Part shown: piece after piece, positions 8,405 through 17,001 of the stretch | Position numbering within the stretch: position 1 is the first letter of the stretch | How the letters are laid out: the number at the start of each line of letters is the position of its first letter | Origin: Clostridium sp. | Lineage (GTDB): Bacteria; Bacillota; Clostridia; Lachnospirales; Lachnospiraceae | Assembly: GCA_004554205.1 (NCBI GenBank) | Contig: SFNH01000002.1 | Coordinates: 1-64,000, forward strand | Direction of reading: 5' to 3' | Length of the DNA stretch: 64,000 bases | The notes under the pieces: model-generated | Seen by the model: only the letters and a program-made list of their open reading frames with translations | Database searches by the model: none | Told to the model about the DNA's origin: nothing | Translations under genes and position numbers: made by a program

Positions 8405-9254
8405 ACTGTCGATATTCGATAAATCCCTCGCCCAAAACCTCTCTTGCGTCGCTGACGATCACAAAAGCTTGTGAATCATGCCCAACAACGAGGTCCTTTA
8501 ATTGTACAATTTCTTTCTTTGAGACCACGCAGAACAGCACATTCTTCTGTGCCCCGGAGTACATCCCGCGCGCGTCAAGCCCCGTCACGCCGCGGTCCAG
8601 CTCGTGGATAATGGCCTGGGCGATCTCCCCGCTTTTCTCCGAGATGATGATCGCCGCCTTGGAAAACTTTAAGCCCTCGATCAGCCCGTCAGACACCTTC
8701 ACCACCGCGAAAATCGCGATGAGCGCGTAGAGCGCGTAGGTGATCCCGAAGACAGAAGCACCGACGAGCACAACGATCGCATCTAACACCTGCATGATCT
8801 GCGCGATGCTGTAGTGCGGGAGCTTCCGCTGAATGAGCGCCGCCAGCATATCCGTACCGCCGGTGGTCGCCTGACATGAAAACACAAGCCCCGCGCCCAC
8901 ACCGCTGATAAGACCTCCGAACAGCGCCGTCAGAAACAGATCGTCCATCAGAAACGGGAGCTCGGGCAGCACATATAAAGACACCGATACCGCCGCCGTC
9001 GCGGCCATGGTTCGCTTTAAAAAGCGCCAGCCCTTAAGCCTCACTGAGACGAGAAACAGCGGAATATTAAGGATCGTATTCGTGACCCACAGCGGAATCC
9101 CGGCCTTAGCTCTCAGGATGATCGCGATGCCCGAGACACCGCCGGTCACCAGATTCACCGGGGCATAAATATTCTTGATGGCAAATCCCATGATGAACGC
9201 GCCGAGCAGGATCACCGCGTACTCAAACGCCGGGGATTTCCTTTTTAAATCCAT
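8403..9254 (-). CDS. YitT family membrane protein (DUF161/DUF2179)
   Basis: A 283-residue protein with about five to six membrane helices in the first 200 residues (AVILLGAFIMGFAIKNIYAP, then TGGVSGIAIIL) and a soluble C-terminal DUF2179 domain of about 80 residues (GVTGLDARGMYSGAQKNVLF). This is the standard YitT layout, common in several copies in Firmicutes. The function is not established. GAGAGGAAAG precedes the ATG. Confidence 0.9.
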   Translation of the reverse strand: MDLKRKSPAFEYAVILLGAFIMGFAIKNIYAPVNLVTGGVSGIAIILRAKAGIPLWVTNTILNIPLFLVSVRLKGWRFLKRTMAATAAVSVSLYVLPELPFLMDDLFLTALFGGLISGVGAGLVFSCQATTGGTDMLAALIQRKLPHYSIAQIMQVLDAIVVLVGASVFGITYALYALIAIFAVVKVSDGLIEGLKFSKAAIIISEKSGEIAQAIIHELDRGVTGLDARGMYSGAQKNVLFCVVSKKEIVQLKDLVVGHDSQAFVIVSDAREVLGEGFIEYRQ

Positions 9255-9271
9255 GCGGACTTTCCTCTCTG

Positions 9272-9856
9272 TCAGGAGATTTTCCTCGCCAGAACGTTTA
9301 AGAGCTTACCGCCCCCGTCCCGGCTCTCATCGTCCGTCGTCCAGAGTTTTAAAATCTCCAGGCGTCCGGTTCCCCTTAAGATTCTCTCCAGCTCCTCCCC
9401 GGAATATTCGCAGAAAAAGCGTTCTCCCCTCGCCCCCTCAAAGCTTCCCTCCTGAAATGAGAGAAAGAGGAGCCCGCCCCGGCACAGCGCCCGGGTCAGC
9501 TTTGTGAGAATGCCGGGAAGCTCGTCCTTCGGGAGATGGATGAGCGCCTCATTCCCCCAGATCCCGTCGAACGCCTCCTCGAACTCCATGTCCTCATATC
9601 TCATATTGAGCACCTCGAGGCCGGTATGTATCTCCGCCAGCTTGCACATCTCCTCCGACGCGTCAAGCGGCGTCACATCAAAGCCCTGCTCGTAAAACGC
9701 AAGGCTGTCTCTCCCCGAGCCGCAGCCCAGGTCAAGGACTGTGTCTCCCTCCTCAAGGAGCGCGAGAAACTCGCCGCGCACTCCGCTAAGATCGCGCCCC
9801 ACCGTATCCTCAAAAATCAGCGACGCATACTTATTATAGTATTCTATCGTGTCCAA
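9272..9856 (-). CDS. Class I SAM-dependent methyltransferase
   Basis: A 194-residue protein with a Rossmann-type SAM site: motif I VLDLGCGSGRDS at about residues 40-51, the acidic strand VTPLDASEEM and the NMRYEDM region. The substrate cannot be told from sequence; small proteins of this type often methylate small molecules. It starts with TTG after AGGAGGTCGGCT, 13 bp downstream of the CvfB-like gene, so the two are probably co-transcribed. Confidence 0.85.
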   Translation of the reverse strand: MDTIEYYNKYASLIFEDTVGRDLSGVRGEFLALLEEGDTVLDLGCGSGRDSLAFYEQGFDVTPLDASEEMCKLAEIHTGLEVLNMRYEDMEFEEAFDGIWGNEALIHLPKDELPGILTKLTRALCRGGLLFLSFQEGSFEGARGERFFCEYSGEELERILRGTGRLEILKLWTTDDESRDGGGKLLNVLARKIS

Positions 9857-9869
9857 AGCCGACCTCCTG

Positions 9870-10703
9870 TCATAACCTCTCTATGGTTTTTTCCGTTATC
9901 CGGATCTTTCCTTCCTTAAGAAGCCTTCCGACCGCGCGCTTAAACGCGTTCTTGCTCATATGGAGCTCACGCTCGATCGTCTCCGGCCTCGCCTTGTCAT
10001 TGAACGGCAGCACGCCGTCAAACTCGTCGATCACCTTTAAGATCAGCTCCGCGTCCGCATCCATCTGCATATATGCCTTCTCGCGGGGGCTTAAGTCGAG
10101 CTTTCCGTCCTCCCTCACCTTCACCACGCGGGCGCTGACCGTATCACCCGCATAAAACCCGCCGTGAAGCTCCCTCTTCGGAATCAGGCCGTAATAGCGG
10201 TTGTCCACAGCCACAAACGCCCCCAGCTCCTCATTGATCTCATAGATCGTGCCCTCCACCCTGTCATCCTTACTGTAAAGGGAATCCGCGCTCATGTAGG
10301 GGTAGACCTTCATCGTCGCCGCAAGCCTCCCGCTCTTGTCAACATACAGCGCAACGAGGCAGTTTTCACCTGGGCGCACCTTATGGCTCTGTTCACGAAA
10401 CGGCAGCAGAAGATCCTTCTCAAGCCCCATATCGAGAAAAGCTCCTATCTTTGCCACTTCTTTTACGGGCAGCACCGCGGTCTGCCCCACCTGAATCTTC
10501 GGAACGGCGGTCGTGGCGATCAGCCTATCCTTAGAATCCCTGTAAATGAACACCTCCACAGAGTCCCCCGGCGCCGCCCCCTGTGGAACCTGCTTTTTCG
10601 GCAGGAGCACCGCGTGCTCCTCATCGCCCGGCTCGCCTAAATACACTCCAAAATCCTTTTCCCTTAAGATCACAAGCGTCTGCATCTTTCCTAACTCTAT
10701 CAT
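9870..10703 (-). CDS. CvfB/YitL-like S1 RNA-binding protein
   Basis: A 277-residue protein with tandem S1-type OB folds (KDFGVYLGEPGDEEHAVLLP; GAFLDMGLEKDLLLP; GAFVAVDNRYYGLIPKRELHG) and a C-terminal winged helix (about 215-277). This is the arrangement of CvfB, a conserved RNA-binding protein linked to virulence regulation in Staphylococcus. The N-terminus MIELGKMQTL matches the family. It is followed closely by a methyltransferase gene. Confidence 0.88.
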   Translation of the reverse strand: MIELGKMQTLVILREKDFGVYLGEPGDEEHAVLLPKKQVPQGAAPGDSVEVFIYRDSKDRLIATTAVPKIQVGQTAVLPVKEVAKIGAFLDMGLEKDLLLPFREQSHKVRPGENCLVALYVDKSGRLAATMKVYPYMSADSLYSKDDRVEGTIYEINEELGAFVAVDNRYYGLIPKRELHGGFYAGDTVSARVVKVREDGKLDLSPREKAYMQMDADAELILKVIDEFDGVLPFNDKARPETIERELHMSKNAFKRAVGRLLKEGKIRITEKTIERL

Positions 10704-10743
10704 CGGATTCTCTCTTTCTTCCGCTTATTTTCACCGCGGCGCG

Positions 10744-11463
10744 TCACGCCCCGCCTGTGCGAAGCCACACGAGCGCATAGGGGGCGCCCTCCCCGTCGCA
10801 GAGCGCGACCGTGTATACGCCGTCCGCGCAACTCACCCTGGGAATGATCACGTCTCCCAGCAGCGCGGCTTTTTTATATTCTGCCCGAAGCTCCCGGATT
10901 CGCATACGCTCCGGAAGGAACTCCCTGGCAATCTCTACATACTGCGCGTTGTTGACATGGTGGTTGGTATCAATGTGATGCCGCGCCACGCGCACAGCGG
11001 GCTTCTCCTCGTAATTCTCCGGGAGGGAAACCTTCCGCGGCGCATACTCCATATCAAGCCTGTCCTCCTCGCCGACCCGGTAGGCCTCGATATGGGCCGG
11101 CTCCGGGCGCACCGGGCGTCCCGCCTCCGTGTCAAAGAAGAACCATGTGGAGTTTGCCTTCACAAGGCATTCGCCTGCGCTGTCCCGGATCGTGAAATTC
11201 CGGTAGCCGTATATGCCCTTAAAATCATAGGGCCAGGTGCTCACCGTGATCTCCTCGCCAAGCTTCGGATAGCGCTCTATGACGATCTGCCACGCGGACA
11301 GAAGCCACGCGCGCCTCTCCCTCTCCAGATAATCGATGCCAAGCCCCAGTCCCTCAGACTGGAAGGTGGAGCAGTCCTGCATATAATTGATGATCCCGGT
11401 CAGCGTAAGCTCTCTGTTCTCATCAACCTCACTGTAACGCACCCGGCTGTCAAATGAATACAT
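10744..11463 (-). CDS. Acyl-ACP thioesterase
   Basis: A 239-residue double hot-dog protein. The N-terminal half has YSEVDENRELTLTGIINYMQ, and the second half has HHIDTNHHVNNAQYVEIA, which carries the Asn-His residues of the acyl-ACP thioesterase active site. It releases fatty acids from acyl carrier protein, affecting membrane lipid or free fatty acid supply. GAGAGGAAGACAG precedes the ATG. No fatty-acid synthesis genes are adjacent. Confidence 0.9.
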   Translation of the reverse strand: MYSFDSRVRYSEVDENRELTLTGIINYMQDCSTFQSEGLGLGIDYLERERRAWLLSAWQIVIERYPKLGEEITVSTWPYDFKGIYGYRNFTIRDSAGECLVKANSTWFFFDTEAGRPVRPEPAHIEAYRVGEEDRLDMEYAPRKVSLPENYEEKPAVRVARHHIDTNHHVNNAQYVEIAREFLPERMRIRELRAEYKKAALLGDVIIPRVSCADGVYTVALCDGEGAPYALVWLRTGGA

Positions 11464-11530
11464 CTGTCTTCCTCTCGTTTCCTAGTTTACTGCTTCTATT
11501 ATAGTAAATTTAATGAATTGCGCAAGAGCT

Positions 11531-11565
11531 AAAAAAAAGGCCGCCGCCAAATTTGCGACAGACCT
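11531..11565 (-). terminator. Terminator downstream of tRNA-Gln
   Basis: On the minus strand, AGGTCTGTCGC and GCGGCGGCCT form a stem with one bulge, followed by eight T. It lies about 20 bp past the 3' end of the tRNA. Confidence 0.7.
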
Positions 11566-11584
11566 CTCTTTTTACAGGGACAAG

Positions 11585-11656
11585 CTGGGCTACAAGGATT
11601 CGAACCTTGAAATGACGGAGTCAGAGTCCGTTGCCTTACCATTTGGCGATAGCCCA
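11585..11656 (-). tRNA. tRNA-Gln (anticodon CTG)
   Basis: A 72-nt cloverleaf on the minus strand. The acceptor arms are TGGGCTA and TAGCCCA with discriminator G, the D arm is GCCAAATGGTAAGGC, the anticodon stem ACGGA/TCCGT has loop CTCTGAC (anticodon CTG), and the T arm is CAAGGTTCGAATCCTTG. CCA is not encoded. It has its own promoter and terminator, so it is a single-gene unit. Confidence 0.95.
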
Positions 11657-11673
11657 TTACTGCAACGAAAATT

Positions 11674-11702
11674 ATTATACACGATAGCCCGCCAGCCGTC
11701 AA
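11674..11702 (-). promoter_or_regulatory. Predicted promoter of tRNA-Gln
   Basis: On the minus strand TTGACG (11697-11702) and TATAAT (11674-11679) are separated by 17 bp. The -10 is 17 bp from the tRNA 5' end, giving a very short leader. Confidence 0.8.
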
Positions 11703-11723
11703 GCACTTTTTTCAGGAAAATTT

Positions 11724-11935
11724 GGTGACAGTTTAGCCATGCGGCGTTTCCGGCGGATTTTACGCCGCAGCTCCCGGACAGACAGCCCGTGTGACACGCT
11801 GCGTTTCCTACTCGGTCCGCGCGCTGATTAGCCGCCAGTCGCGCAAACTCGCTTCGCTCGGACAGTGCGCTTTGATGATAACAGTTTAGGGTAGGGCTTT
11901 GCACTTGCTGCAAAGTCCTACACTGAACTGTTACC
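11724..11935. repeat. Dispersed mosaic repeat filling the tRNA-sigma gap
   Basis: Starts GTGACAGTTTAGCCATGCGGC and ends ACTGAACTGTTACC. Inside are GTGTGACACGCTGCGTTTCC (shared with 6886-7112) and GGATTTTACGCCGCAG (shared with 59437-59496). The last part, 11878-11934, is one long imperfect hairpin: AACAGTTTAGGGTAGGGCTT on one side, AAGTCCTACACTGAACTGTT on the other. That hairpin runs into the end of the ECF sigma gene. Confidence 0.85.
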
Positions 11936-12475
11936 TCCCAGATACTGCTTTAACTTCTTCACGGCACGGTTGTACTTTGAAAGCTCCGTGGAGAGAGGCA
12001 TCCCGAGCGCCTCCGCGATCTCCCTGTGCTTCAGTCCCGACGAGGCGTACAAAAGCACCACCTCCCGCTCCTCCTCCTTCAGGATTTCAAACGCCGCCTT
12101 AAGCGTCAGCGCATCCGCGAGATTCTCAAGAGGAAGGCACACCTCCCCCGCCTCCTCGCCGTCAAGGCCGTAAGCGTCCGCATCCGCCTCCCGCCTCCGC
12201 TCCCGAAGCTTCATGTAGCAGAAATTCCGGGCAATCGTAAACATCCACGCAAGAGGCTTGCCCTGGGCCTGGTACGCCGCCGCGCTGCTCCAGACCTTTA
12301 GGTAGGTCTCCTGCATCACTTCCTCCGCATCCTGAGGATTTTTCAGGATTGACAGGATAAAGCTGTACAGGATCCTGTCCGTATTCTGATAAAGCTGATG
12401 GAATGCCTCCCTGTCGCCGAGAGCCACACCTCTTAACAGTTCTTCGTCGCTCAACCGGATTCCCTCTCTGATCAT
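11918..12475 (-). CDS. ECF-type RNA polymerase sigma factor
   Basis: A protein of up to 185 residues with sigma region 2 (FHQLYQNTDRILYSFILSIL, DAEEVMQETYLKVW, AWMFTIARN) and region 4 (REVVLLYASSGLKHREIAEALGMPLSTELSKYNRAVKKLK). No anti-sigma gene is adjacent, so its control is unknown. The ATG at 12475 has no ribosome site; the TTG at 12454 follows GAGGG at good spacing and may be the real start. The last residues NSSV and the TAG stop are encoded by a dispersed repeat, so the native C-terminus has probably been altered. Confidence 0.88.
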   Translation of the reverse strand: MIREGIRLSDEELLRGVALGDREAFHQLYQNTDRILYSFILSILKNPQDAEEVMQETYLKVWSSAAAYQAQGKPLAWMFTIARNFCYMKLRERRREADADAYGLDGEEAGEVCLPLENLADALTLKAAFEILKEEEREVVLLYASSGLKHREIAEALGMPLSTELSKYNRAVKKLKQYLGGNSSV

Positions 12476-12530
12476 TTAATGCGACAGTACGCCCGTTTAT
12501 TACGTCATTCCGGCATCTTTTCCACCCGCG

Positions 12531-13715
12531 CTACCCGCGCTCCTCCATGCTGAAGGAGCACTCCGTGGTGATGACGCAAAAACAGCGTCCGTCCTTCTCT
12601 CTTATTTTCCGGCATACCTGGCGTTTTAATTCATCCTGCATCTCTTTTGTGTACTCCCGCGGCACGACCAGGTCAAAGATCAGGTTGATCCGCTTCGTTC
12701 CCTCCACGATGCGGAAATCGTGCAGCGACAGTCTGGAATCGAGTCCCTTGATCGTCTCTGTCGCAAGCTCCCTCAAGCGGTTTACCTGCTCATTTCCCGT
12801 CTGCACCGGATCCATATGGATCACAAGAAATACGCCGAGCGCCCGCATTGCGTCCCGCTCGATCTTATCCACGACTTCATGTGAGGCTTCAATATCCACG
12901 TCGCTCGGCACCTCGGCATGGATCGTCGCCATGCTTCGCCCGGGGCCGTAATTGTGCACGATCAAGTCGTGTGTGCCGATTATGCCGTCATACCCTTCTA
13001 CAAAATCGGAAATCTGCCGGCAGACCTTCGGGTCAATGGCCTCGCCGATCAACGGCGCCAGCGTATCCTTCGCGATGTTCACACCCGCGACCATGACGAG
13101 CACAGACACGACCAGCCCGACGATCCCGTCAATATTGATATGAAAAATCCCGAAGACCACGATTGAAATGATCGTCGCGGTGGTAGCTCCCACATCGCCC
13201 AGGGAGTCCGCCGACGTCGCAAGCATCACTGTGGAATGAATCCTCTTTCCGAGCTTTCGGTTAAATACCGCCATCCACAGCTTCACGCACACCGACATAA
13301 GCAGGATCCCAACGGACAGCAGACTGAAAGCGAGCTCCTCCGGGTGCAGGATTTTCCCAACGGAAGTCTTAAACAGAGAGAAGCCCACCTGAATGACGAT
13401 GAATGCCACAATAAACGCGGCGATGTACTCGATCCGTCCATGCCCGAAGGGATGGTGCTCGTCCGCAGGCTTCTGAGCCATCTTCACGCCCACAAAGCCG
13501 ATGATGGACGAGGCCGCATCCGATAAGTTGTTGAATGCGTCCGCCATAACGGAAATACTGTTCACCATAAGTCCCGTCAAAAGCTTTACCGTAAATAAAA
13601 GCAGGTTACAGAAAATACCCACCACGCTCGCCATCATGCCGTAGCGGGTGCGCACTTCCGCGTCCTCCGTATTTTCATGATCCTTCACAAATATCTTTAC
13701 CAGAAAATCTGTCAT
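12531..13715 (-). CDS. Cation diffusion facilitator (CDF) metal transporter
   Basis: A 394-residue protein with about six membrane helices. The metal-site motifs are DAFNNLSD in helix 2 and SADSLGD in helix 5, and HHPFGHGR lies in the loop. A C-terminal cytoplasmic ferredoxin-like domain follows (GTHDLIVHNYGPG), then a further 80-residue extension. CDF proteins export divalent metals by proton exchange; DAFNN/SADSLGD resembles the manganese/iron-type group, but specificity is inferred. GGAGAGGAACAG precedes the ATG. Confidence 0.9.
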   Translation of the reverse strand: MTDFLVKIFVKDHENTEDAEVRTRYGMMASVVGIFCNLLLFTVKLLTGLMVNSISVMADAFNNLSDAASSIIGFVGVKMAQKPADEHHPFGHGRIEYIAAFIVAFIVIQVGFSLFKTSVGKILHPEELAFSLLSVGILLMSVCVKLWMAVFNRKLGKRIHSTVMLATSADSLGDVGATTATIISIVVFGIFHINIDGIVGLVVSVLVMVAGVNIAKDTLAPLIGEAIDPKVCRQISDFVEGYDGIIGTHDLIVHNYGPGRSMATIHAEVPSDVDIEASHEVVDKIERDAMRALGVFLVIHMDPVQTGNEQVNRLRELATETIKGLDSRLSLHDFRIVEGTKRINLIFDLVVPREYTKEMQDELKRQVCRKIREKDGRCFCVITTECSFSMEERG

Positions 13716-13781
13716 CTGTTCCTCTCCTTTGCATACATAGCATAAGGGTTATTTTAACATATTTTCCGAAAAAAGTCTCTC

Positions 13782-13810
13782 TTTACTTTTTTCTTTATAT
13801 GGGGTATAGT
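13782..13810 (+). promoter_or_regulatory. Predicted promoter of nfo
   Basis: TTTACT (13782-13787) and TATAGT (13805-13810) with 17-bp spacing. The transcript would start just before the repeat at 13820-13990, so nearly the whole nfo leader would be repeat sequence. Confidence 0.6.
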
Positions 13811-13819
13811 AATAATCCA

Positions 13820-13990
13820 GTCATGCGGCGTTTCCGGGCTTTGCAGCCGGAAGTAGCCAGTTACGAGGGAGCGGGGTATACATTTGCTGTGAGGAAGACC
13901 GGTGAATGCTTTTTGAACTTGTGAAAAAAGCATTACATCCGGCGACCGAACAAAAGCGAAACGCCCCGCCGCGACCGAACAAATAAAAAT
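13820..13990 (+). repeat. Dispersed mosaic repeat, type 2 fragment, in the nfo leader
   Basis: Begins TCATGCGGCGTTTCCGG. From AGCCAGTTACGAGGGAGCGG on, it parallels the reverse complement of 6886-7112, through GAGGAAGACCGGTGAA, TTACATCCGGCGACCGAACA and CGACCGAACAAATAAAAATC. The hairpin segment between them differs in sequence (GCTTTTTGAACTTGTGAAAAAAGC-like arms here, ACTTTTGCGAG-type arms there) but is again a hairpin, a sign of compensating change. Confidence 0.8.
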
Positions 13991-14003
13991 CAGGAGAATA
14001 CAG

Positions 14004-14840
14004 ATGCTTAGAATCGGTTGTCATTTATCCTCCTCCAGAGGTTACCTTGCCATGGGGAAGGACGCAATTAAGATCGGTGCAAATACATTTCAGTTCTTTA
14101 CCCGCAACCCGCGGGGAGGAAACGCCAAGGCGATCGTGCCGTCCGACGTGGAGGCATATCTTGCCTTTGCGAAAGAACACGGGATCGCAAACATTCTCGC
14201 CCACGCCCCATACACCCTGAACGCCTGCTCCGCAGATGAGGGCTTAAGGGAGTTTGCCCAAAACACCATGGCTGACGACCTTGCTCGCATGGAATACACG
14301 CCGGGCAACTGCTATAATTTCCACCCCGGCAGCCATGTGAAACAGGGCACAGAGGTGGGGATCGCCTACATCGCCGATATGCTGAACCGGATCTTAAAGC
14401 CGGAGCAGCGCACCACCGTCCTTCTTGAGACTATGGCGGGCAAGGGCAGCGAGGTGGGCGGCCGTTTTGAGGAGCTTCGGGAGATCCTCGACCGCGTAGC
14501 CTTATCCGACCACATGGGCGTCTGCCTCGACACCTGCCACGTCTGGGACGGCGGCTACGATATCGTGAACCACTTAGACGAGGTTCTGCACGAATTCGAC
14601 CGTGTCATCGGGCTGAAACGCCTGCGCGCAGTCCACTTAAACGACAGCAAAAATCCGCTGGGCGCCCACAAGGACCGCCACGCAAAGATCGGCGATGGCT
14701 GCATCGGAAAAGATGCGCTGATACGCGTGGTGAACCACCCGGCGCTTAAGGAGCTTCCATTTTATCTGGAAACGCCGAACGAGCTCGACGGATACGCCGC
14801 AGAGATTGCACTCATGCGGGAGAATTCTGTGACAGTTTAG
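14004..14840 (+). CDS. nfo: Endonuclease IV (AP endonuclease)
   Basis: A 278-residue TIM-barrel nuclease for base-excision repair that cuts 5' to abasic sites. The metal-ligand motifs are visible: [10 protein letters not shown] at the N-terminus, [30 protein letters not shown] and [37 protein letters not shown] precedes the ATG. The last codons TCT GTG ACA GTT TAG lie inside a perfect palindrome of the dispersed repeat family, so the C-terminal residues and stop come from the repeat. Promoter predicted at 13782-13810. Confidence 0.95.
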   Translation: MLRIGCHLSSSRGYLAMGKDAIKIGANTFQFFTRNPRGGNAKAIVPSDVEAYLAFAKEHGIANILAHAPYTLNACSADEGLREFAQNTMADDLARMEYTPGNCYNFHPGSHVKQGTEVGIAYIADMLNRILKPEQRTTVLLETMAGKGSEVGGRFEELREILDRVALSDHMGVCLDTCHVWDGGYDIVNHLDEVLHEFDRVIGLKRLRAVHLNDSKNPLGAHKDRHAKIGDGCIGKDALIRVVNHPALKELPFYLETPNELDGYAAEIALMRENSVTV

Positions 14841-14866
14841 CCGCATGGCTAAACTGTCACAGAATT
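14823..14866. repeat. Perfect palindrome of the repeat family over the nfo stop codon
   Basis: Two 20-nt arms, AATTCTGTGACAGTTTAGCC and its exact reverse complement, flank a 4-nt loop GCAT. The arm contains the type 2 core ACAGTTTAGCC. The nfo stop codon TAG is at 14838-14840, inside the left arm. No long T tract follows, so it is not a classical terminator, but the hairpin could stabilise the 3' end. Confidence 0.95.
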
Positions 14867-14877
14867 GCCGCTGACGA

Positions 14878-15477
14878 TCAGCCCTTTTTCTTTACGCAGT
14901 CCACGATGATCTCCACGCACCGCTCCACCCCCAGCCTTCCGCTGTTTAAGCACAGGTGGTAATTGCACGGATTGCCCCATTCATTCCCGCTGTAATACTG
15001 ATAATAATCCCGGCGCTTTGTGTCGATTTCCCGCATCCGCGCCTCGAGCTTCTTTGCCGTCTCTCCCGGCTTCAGCTGCTGCATACGCTCCACGCGCTTT
15101 TTCATCCCCGCGCAGATGAACACATGGAAGCCATCCTCCACAATGATGTCGGAACACCTGCCGATGATCACGCACGGGCCCTGATTTGCCAGCTTCCGAA
15201 TAAGCTGGGACTGCGCCAGGAATATCTGGTCTGACACCGGAATCTCATAAAGAGGGGAAAACGGATTTGCGGACACATACTCGTGCTCCGTCCGCACTTT
15301 CCTTCCGATGATCTCATCATTTGCCCGGAATGCCTCCTCCGCGATATCGCTGTCCTCCGCCGCCATAGAAATGATCTCCTTGTCATAAAACGGGATTCCG
15401 AGCTTCTCGGAAAGGCAAAATCCAATCTCACGTCCGCCGCTTCCGAACTCACGGCTGATGGTAATTACTTTATTCAT
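14878..15477 (-). CDS. Cytidylate kinase-like family protein
   Basis: A 199-residue P-loop protein beginning MNKVITISREFGSGGREIG, which is the typical start of the cytidylate-kinase-like (AAA_26) family of Firmicutes. YDKEIISMAAE and CVIIGRCSDIIV also match. It differs from true Cmk, so CMP kinase activity is uncertain. GGAGAGGAGACATGCAATT precedes the ATG. A repeat half-site lies upstream at 15542-15563. It converges on nfo across the 14823-14866 palindrome. Confidence 0.88.
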   Translation of the reverse strand: MNKVITISREFGSGGREIGFCLSEKLGIPFYDKEIISMAAEDSDIAEEAFRANDEIIGRKVRTEHEYVSANPFSPLYEIPVSDQIFLAQSQLIRKLANQGPCVIIGRCSDIIVEDGFHVFICAGMKKRVERMQQLKPGETAKKLEARMREIDTKRRDYYQYYSGNEWGNPCNYHLCLNSGRLGVERCVEIIVDCVKKKG

Positions 15478-15541
15478 AATTGCATGTCTCCTCTCCTGTA
15501 CAGCTATCTTACCATATCCGGCGCCAAATTTCTACTGATTT

Positions 15542-15563
15542 CGTAACAGTTCAGCCATGCGGC
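15542..15563 (-). repeat. Repeat half-site between the kinase-like gene and the pilus operon
   Basis: CGTAACAGTTCAGCCATGCGGC, a single type 2 arm plus loop without its partner arm. It lies 14 bp past the stop of the last pilus gene. Confidence 0.75.
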
Positions 15564-15576
15564 TTATCTCTCATCA

Positions 15577-15999
15577 TCATTCCTTTACATAACAATAGCC
15601 GCTGTAAGTAAAACCGGTTCTCCCATGTTTTACGGTCAGATCAATGCGGATGACATCCGGATGCTGTGCCGGCTGCGGACAGGAAAATTCCAGCTTCTCG
15701 ATCACATATCCTATGTAAGCGCTTTCACCGACCTCCCAGCTGCATTCCGTTTCACCGGCCGTAATCTCGCCGGATATCTCATCCAGGATCAGGTTACACA
15801 CTGTGGCCGCTTCCGAGGCTGATTCCACACGCCGCACCATGCGCACACTTCCGGTAATGACAACCGCGGCAGATACCATGAAAATTCCGGTCAGCGCAAA
15901 CGACACGATCAGCTCTGCCATGGTGAAGCCCGATGAGTTCCTGCCGATACGGTCACGGACGGCTCTCCACCGCTTTTTACTCTTCTTCGTCGCTCTCAT
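15577..15999 (-). CDS. Minor prepilin-like protein (type IV pilus)
   Basis: A 140-residue protein with a class III prepilin leader: basic N-terminus, then SSG|FTMAELIVSFALTGIFM, with Glu at mature position 5 and a hydrophobic helix. The C-terminal domain is short and has a Cys pair (CSWEV, CPQP). This fits a minor pilin (PulJ/GspJ-like). It is the last gene of the pilus operon and overlaps the preceding gene by 23 bp. Confidence 0.8.
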   Translation of the reverse strand: MRATKKSKKRWRAVRDRIGRNSSGFTMAELIVSFALTGIFMVSAAVVITGSVRMVRRVESASEAATVCNLILDEISGEITAGETECSWEVGESAYIGYVIEKLEFSCPQPAQHPDVIRIDLTVKHGRTGFTYSGYCYVKE

Positions 16000-16345
16000 G
16001 CTCTCTCACCACTTCCTTAAGCGCCGGGCCGCCGTCGCCGCCCACCGTCCGCAGGGTCACTCCCTCGACCGTGAAACCTTCCTCCCTCAGAAACCGCAGG
16101 CTCACCTGCTCCGTCCTCACGGGAATCGGCGATTCCGCAGCGTTTTCCGGTGCTCCTTCGAGATAGCAGGCGCCCTCCAGGTCGCGCCACGCCGCGAGCG
16201 TCCTCTCGGAGCGCTCCAGCATCGTCCCGGCAAGCTTCATCGAGCGGGAGAACATACCTATGATAAGAACCATGATGCAAAACGCCGCTAAAACCTCGAC
16301 CATCGCGCTCCCCGAACAGTTTTGTCTCCCCTTCATCCGTCTCAC
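15977..16345 (-). CDS. Minor prepilin-like protein (type IV pilus)
   Basis: A 122-residue protein with the leader NCSG|SAMVEVLAAFCIMVLII, Glu at mature position 5, followed by a short soluble domain. Its ATG overlaps the stop of the previous gene by 4 bp and its 3' end overlaps the next gene by 23 bp, so translation is coupled. I infer a minor pilin role; the family is too divergent to name more exactly. Confidence 0.75.
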   Translation of the reverse strand: MRRMKGRQNCSGSAMVEVLAAFCIMVLIIGMFSRSMKLAGTMLERSERTLAAWRDLEGACYLEGAPENAAESPIPVRTEQVSLRFLREEGFTVEGVTLRTVGGDGGPALKEVVREHESDEEE

Positions 16346-17001
16346 CCCCTGTCCCGCATATGTCCGATAAAACGCAGGCGAAGGAAGCTCCGGCTGCTTT
16401 GCTCCTCATCGCCTCCTCCGTCCTCCGCTTCAGTGTCCGCCTGTGCATCCGGCTTAAAGTAGCTGTAAACCGTGCTCGATTCCCCGCCCACCGTGCTTGT
16501 CACCTTCAGGCAGAGTACCGCATTTTCAGGCCGGGAAAACGCGTCCACCGAGCGGATTTCTTCCGATGTCTCATCGGTGTCTCCGCCTTCGTCCAGCCAG
16601 TACAGATCCACCATGGTCTCTCCGGGAAGCGTGCCGGGGGCGAGCTCATACTCAAGCTTCTCCCCGAGCCTCCGCTCGCCATTTTCGATTTTGTGAAAGG
16701 CGGTCTGAAGCTGTGAGCGGACAGAGTTCCCATCCTCGCGCAGCGCTCCGTCCTCCGTCACATCTCCGTATTCGGGAACGCCTGTGATCTCATCAATCAG
16801 CACTCCCGATACAGAATACGCATTGACGCGGCACTGCGTTCTCTCACCGATCCTTCTGATATTCCGGGCAGACGCAGACGCGGCAAGCAGCAATTCCAGG
16901 CACAGTATCGTCGTGATAAGCATCACACACATGACCACGACCATGGCGGAGCCCTCCTGCCGTTTCCTCACAAAACTCCCGTCTCTCTTTTCCCTACTCA
17001 T
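16342..17001 (-). CDS. PilX/GspK-like pilus assembly protein
   Basis: A 219-residue protein with the leader QEG|SAMVVVMCVMLITTILCL, where mature position 5 is Val instead of Glu. Loss of Glu5 is characteristic of tip-type minor pilins of the GspK group, and the leader resembles PilX. The C-terminal domain of about 190 residues is acidic. It overlaps the end of the PilB-like gene by 8 bp. Confidence 0.75.
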   Translation of the reverse strand: MSREKRDGSFVRKRQEGSAMVVVMCVMLITTILCLELLLAASASARNIRRIGERTQCRVNAYSVSGVLIDEITGVPEYGDVTEDGALREDGNSVRSQLQTAFHKIENGERRLGEKLEYELAPGTLPGETMVDLYWLDEGGDTDETSEEIRSVDAFSRPENAVLCLKVTSTVGGESSTVYSYFKPDAQADTEAEDGGGDEEQSSRSFLRLRFIGHMRDRG

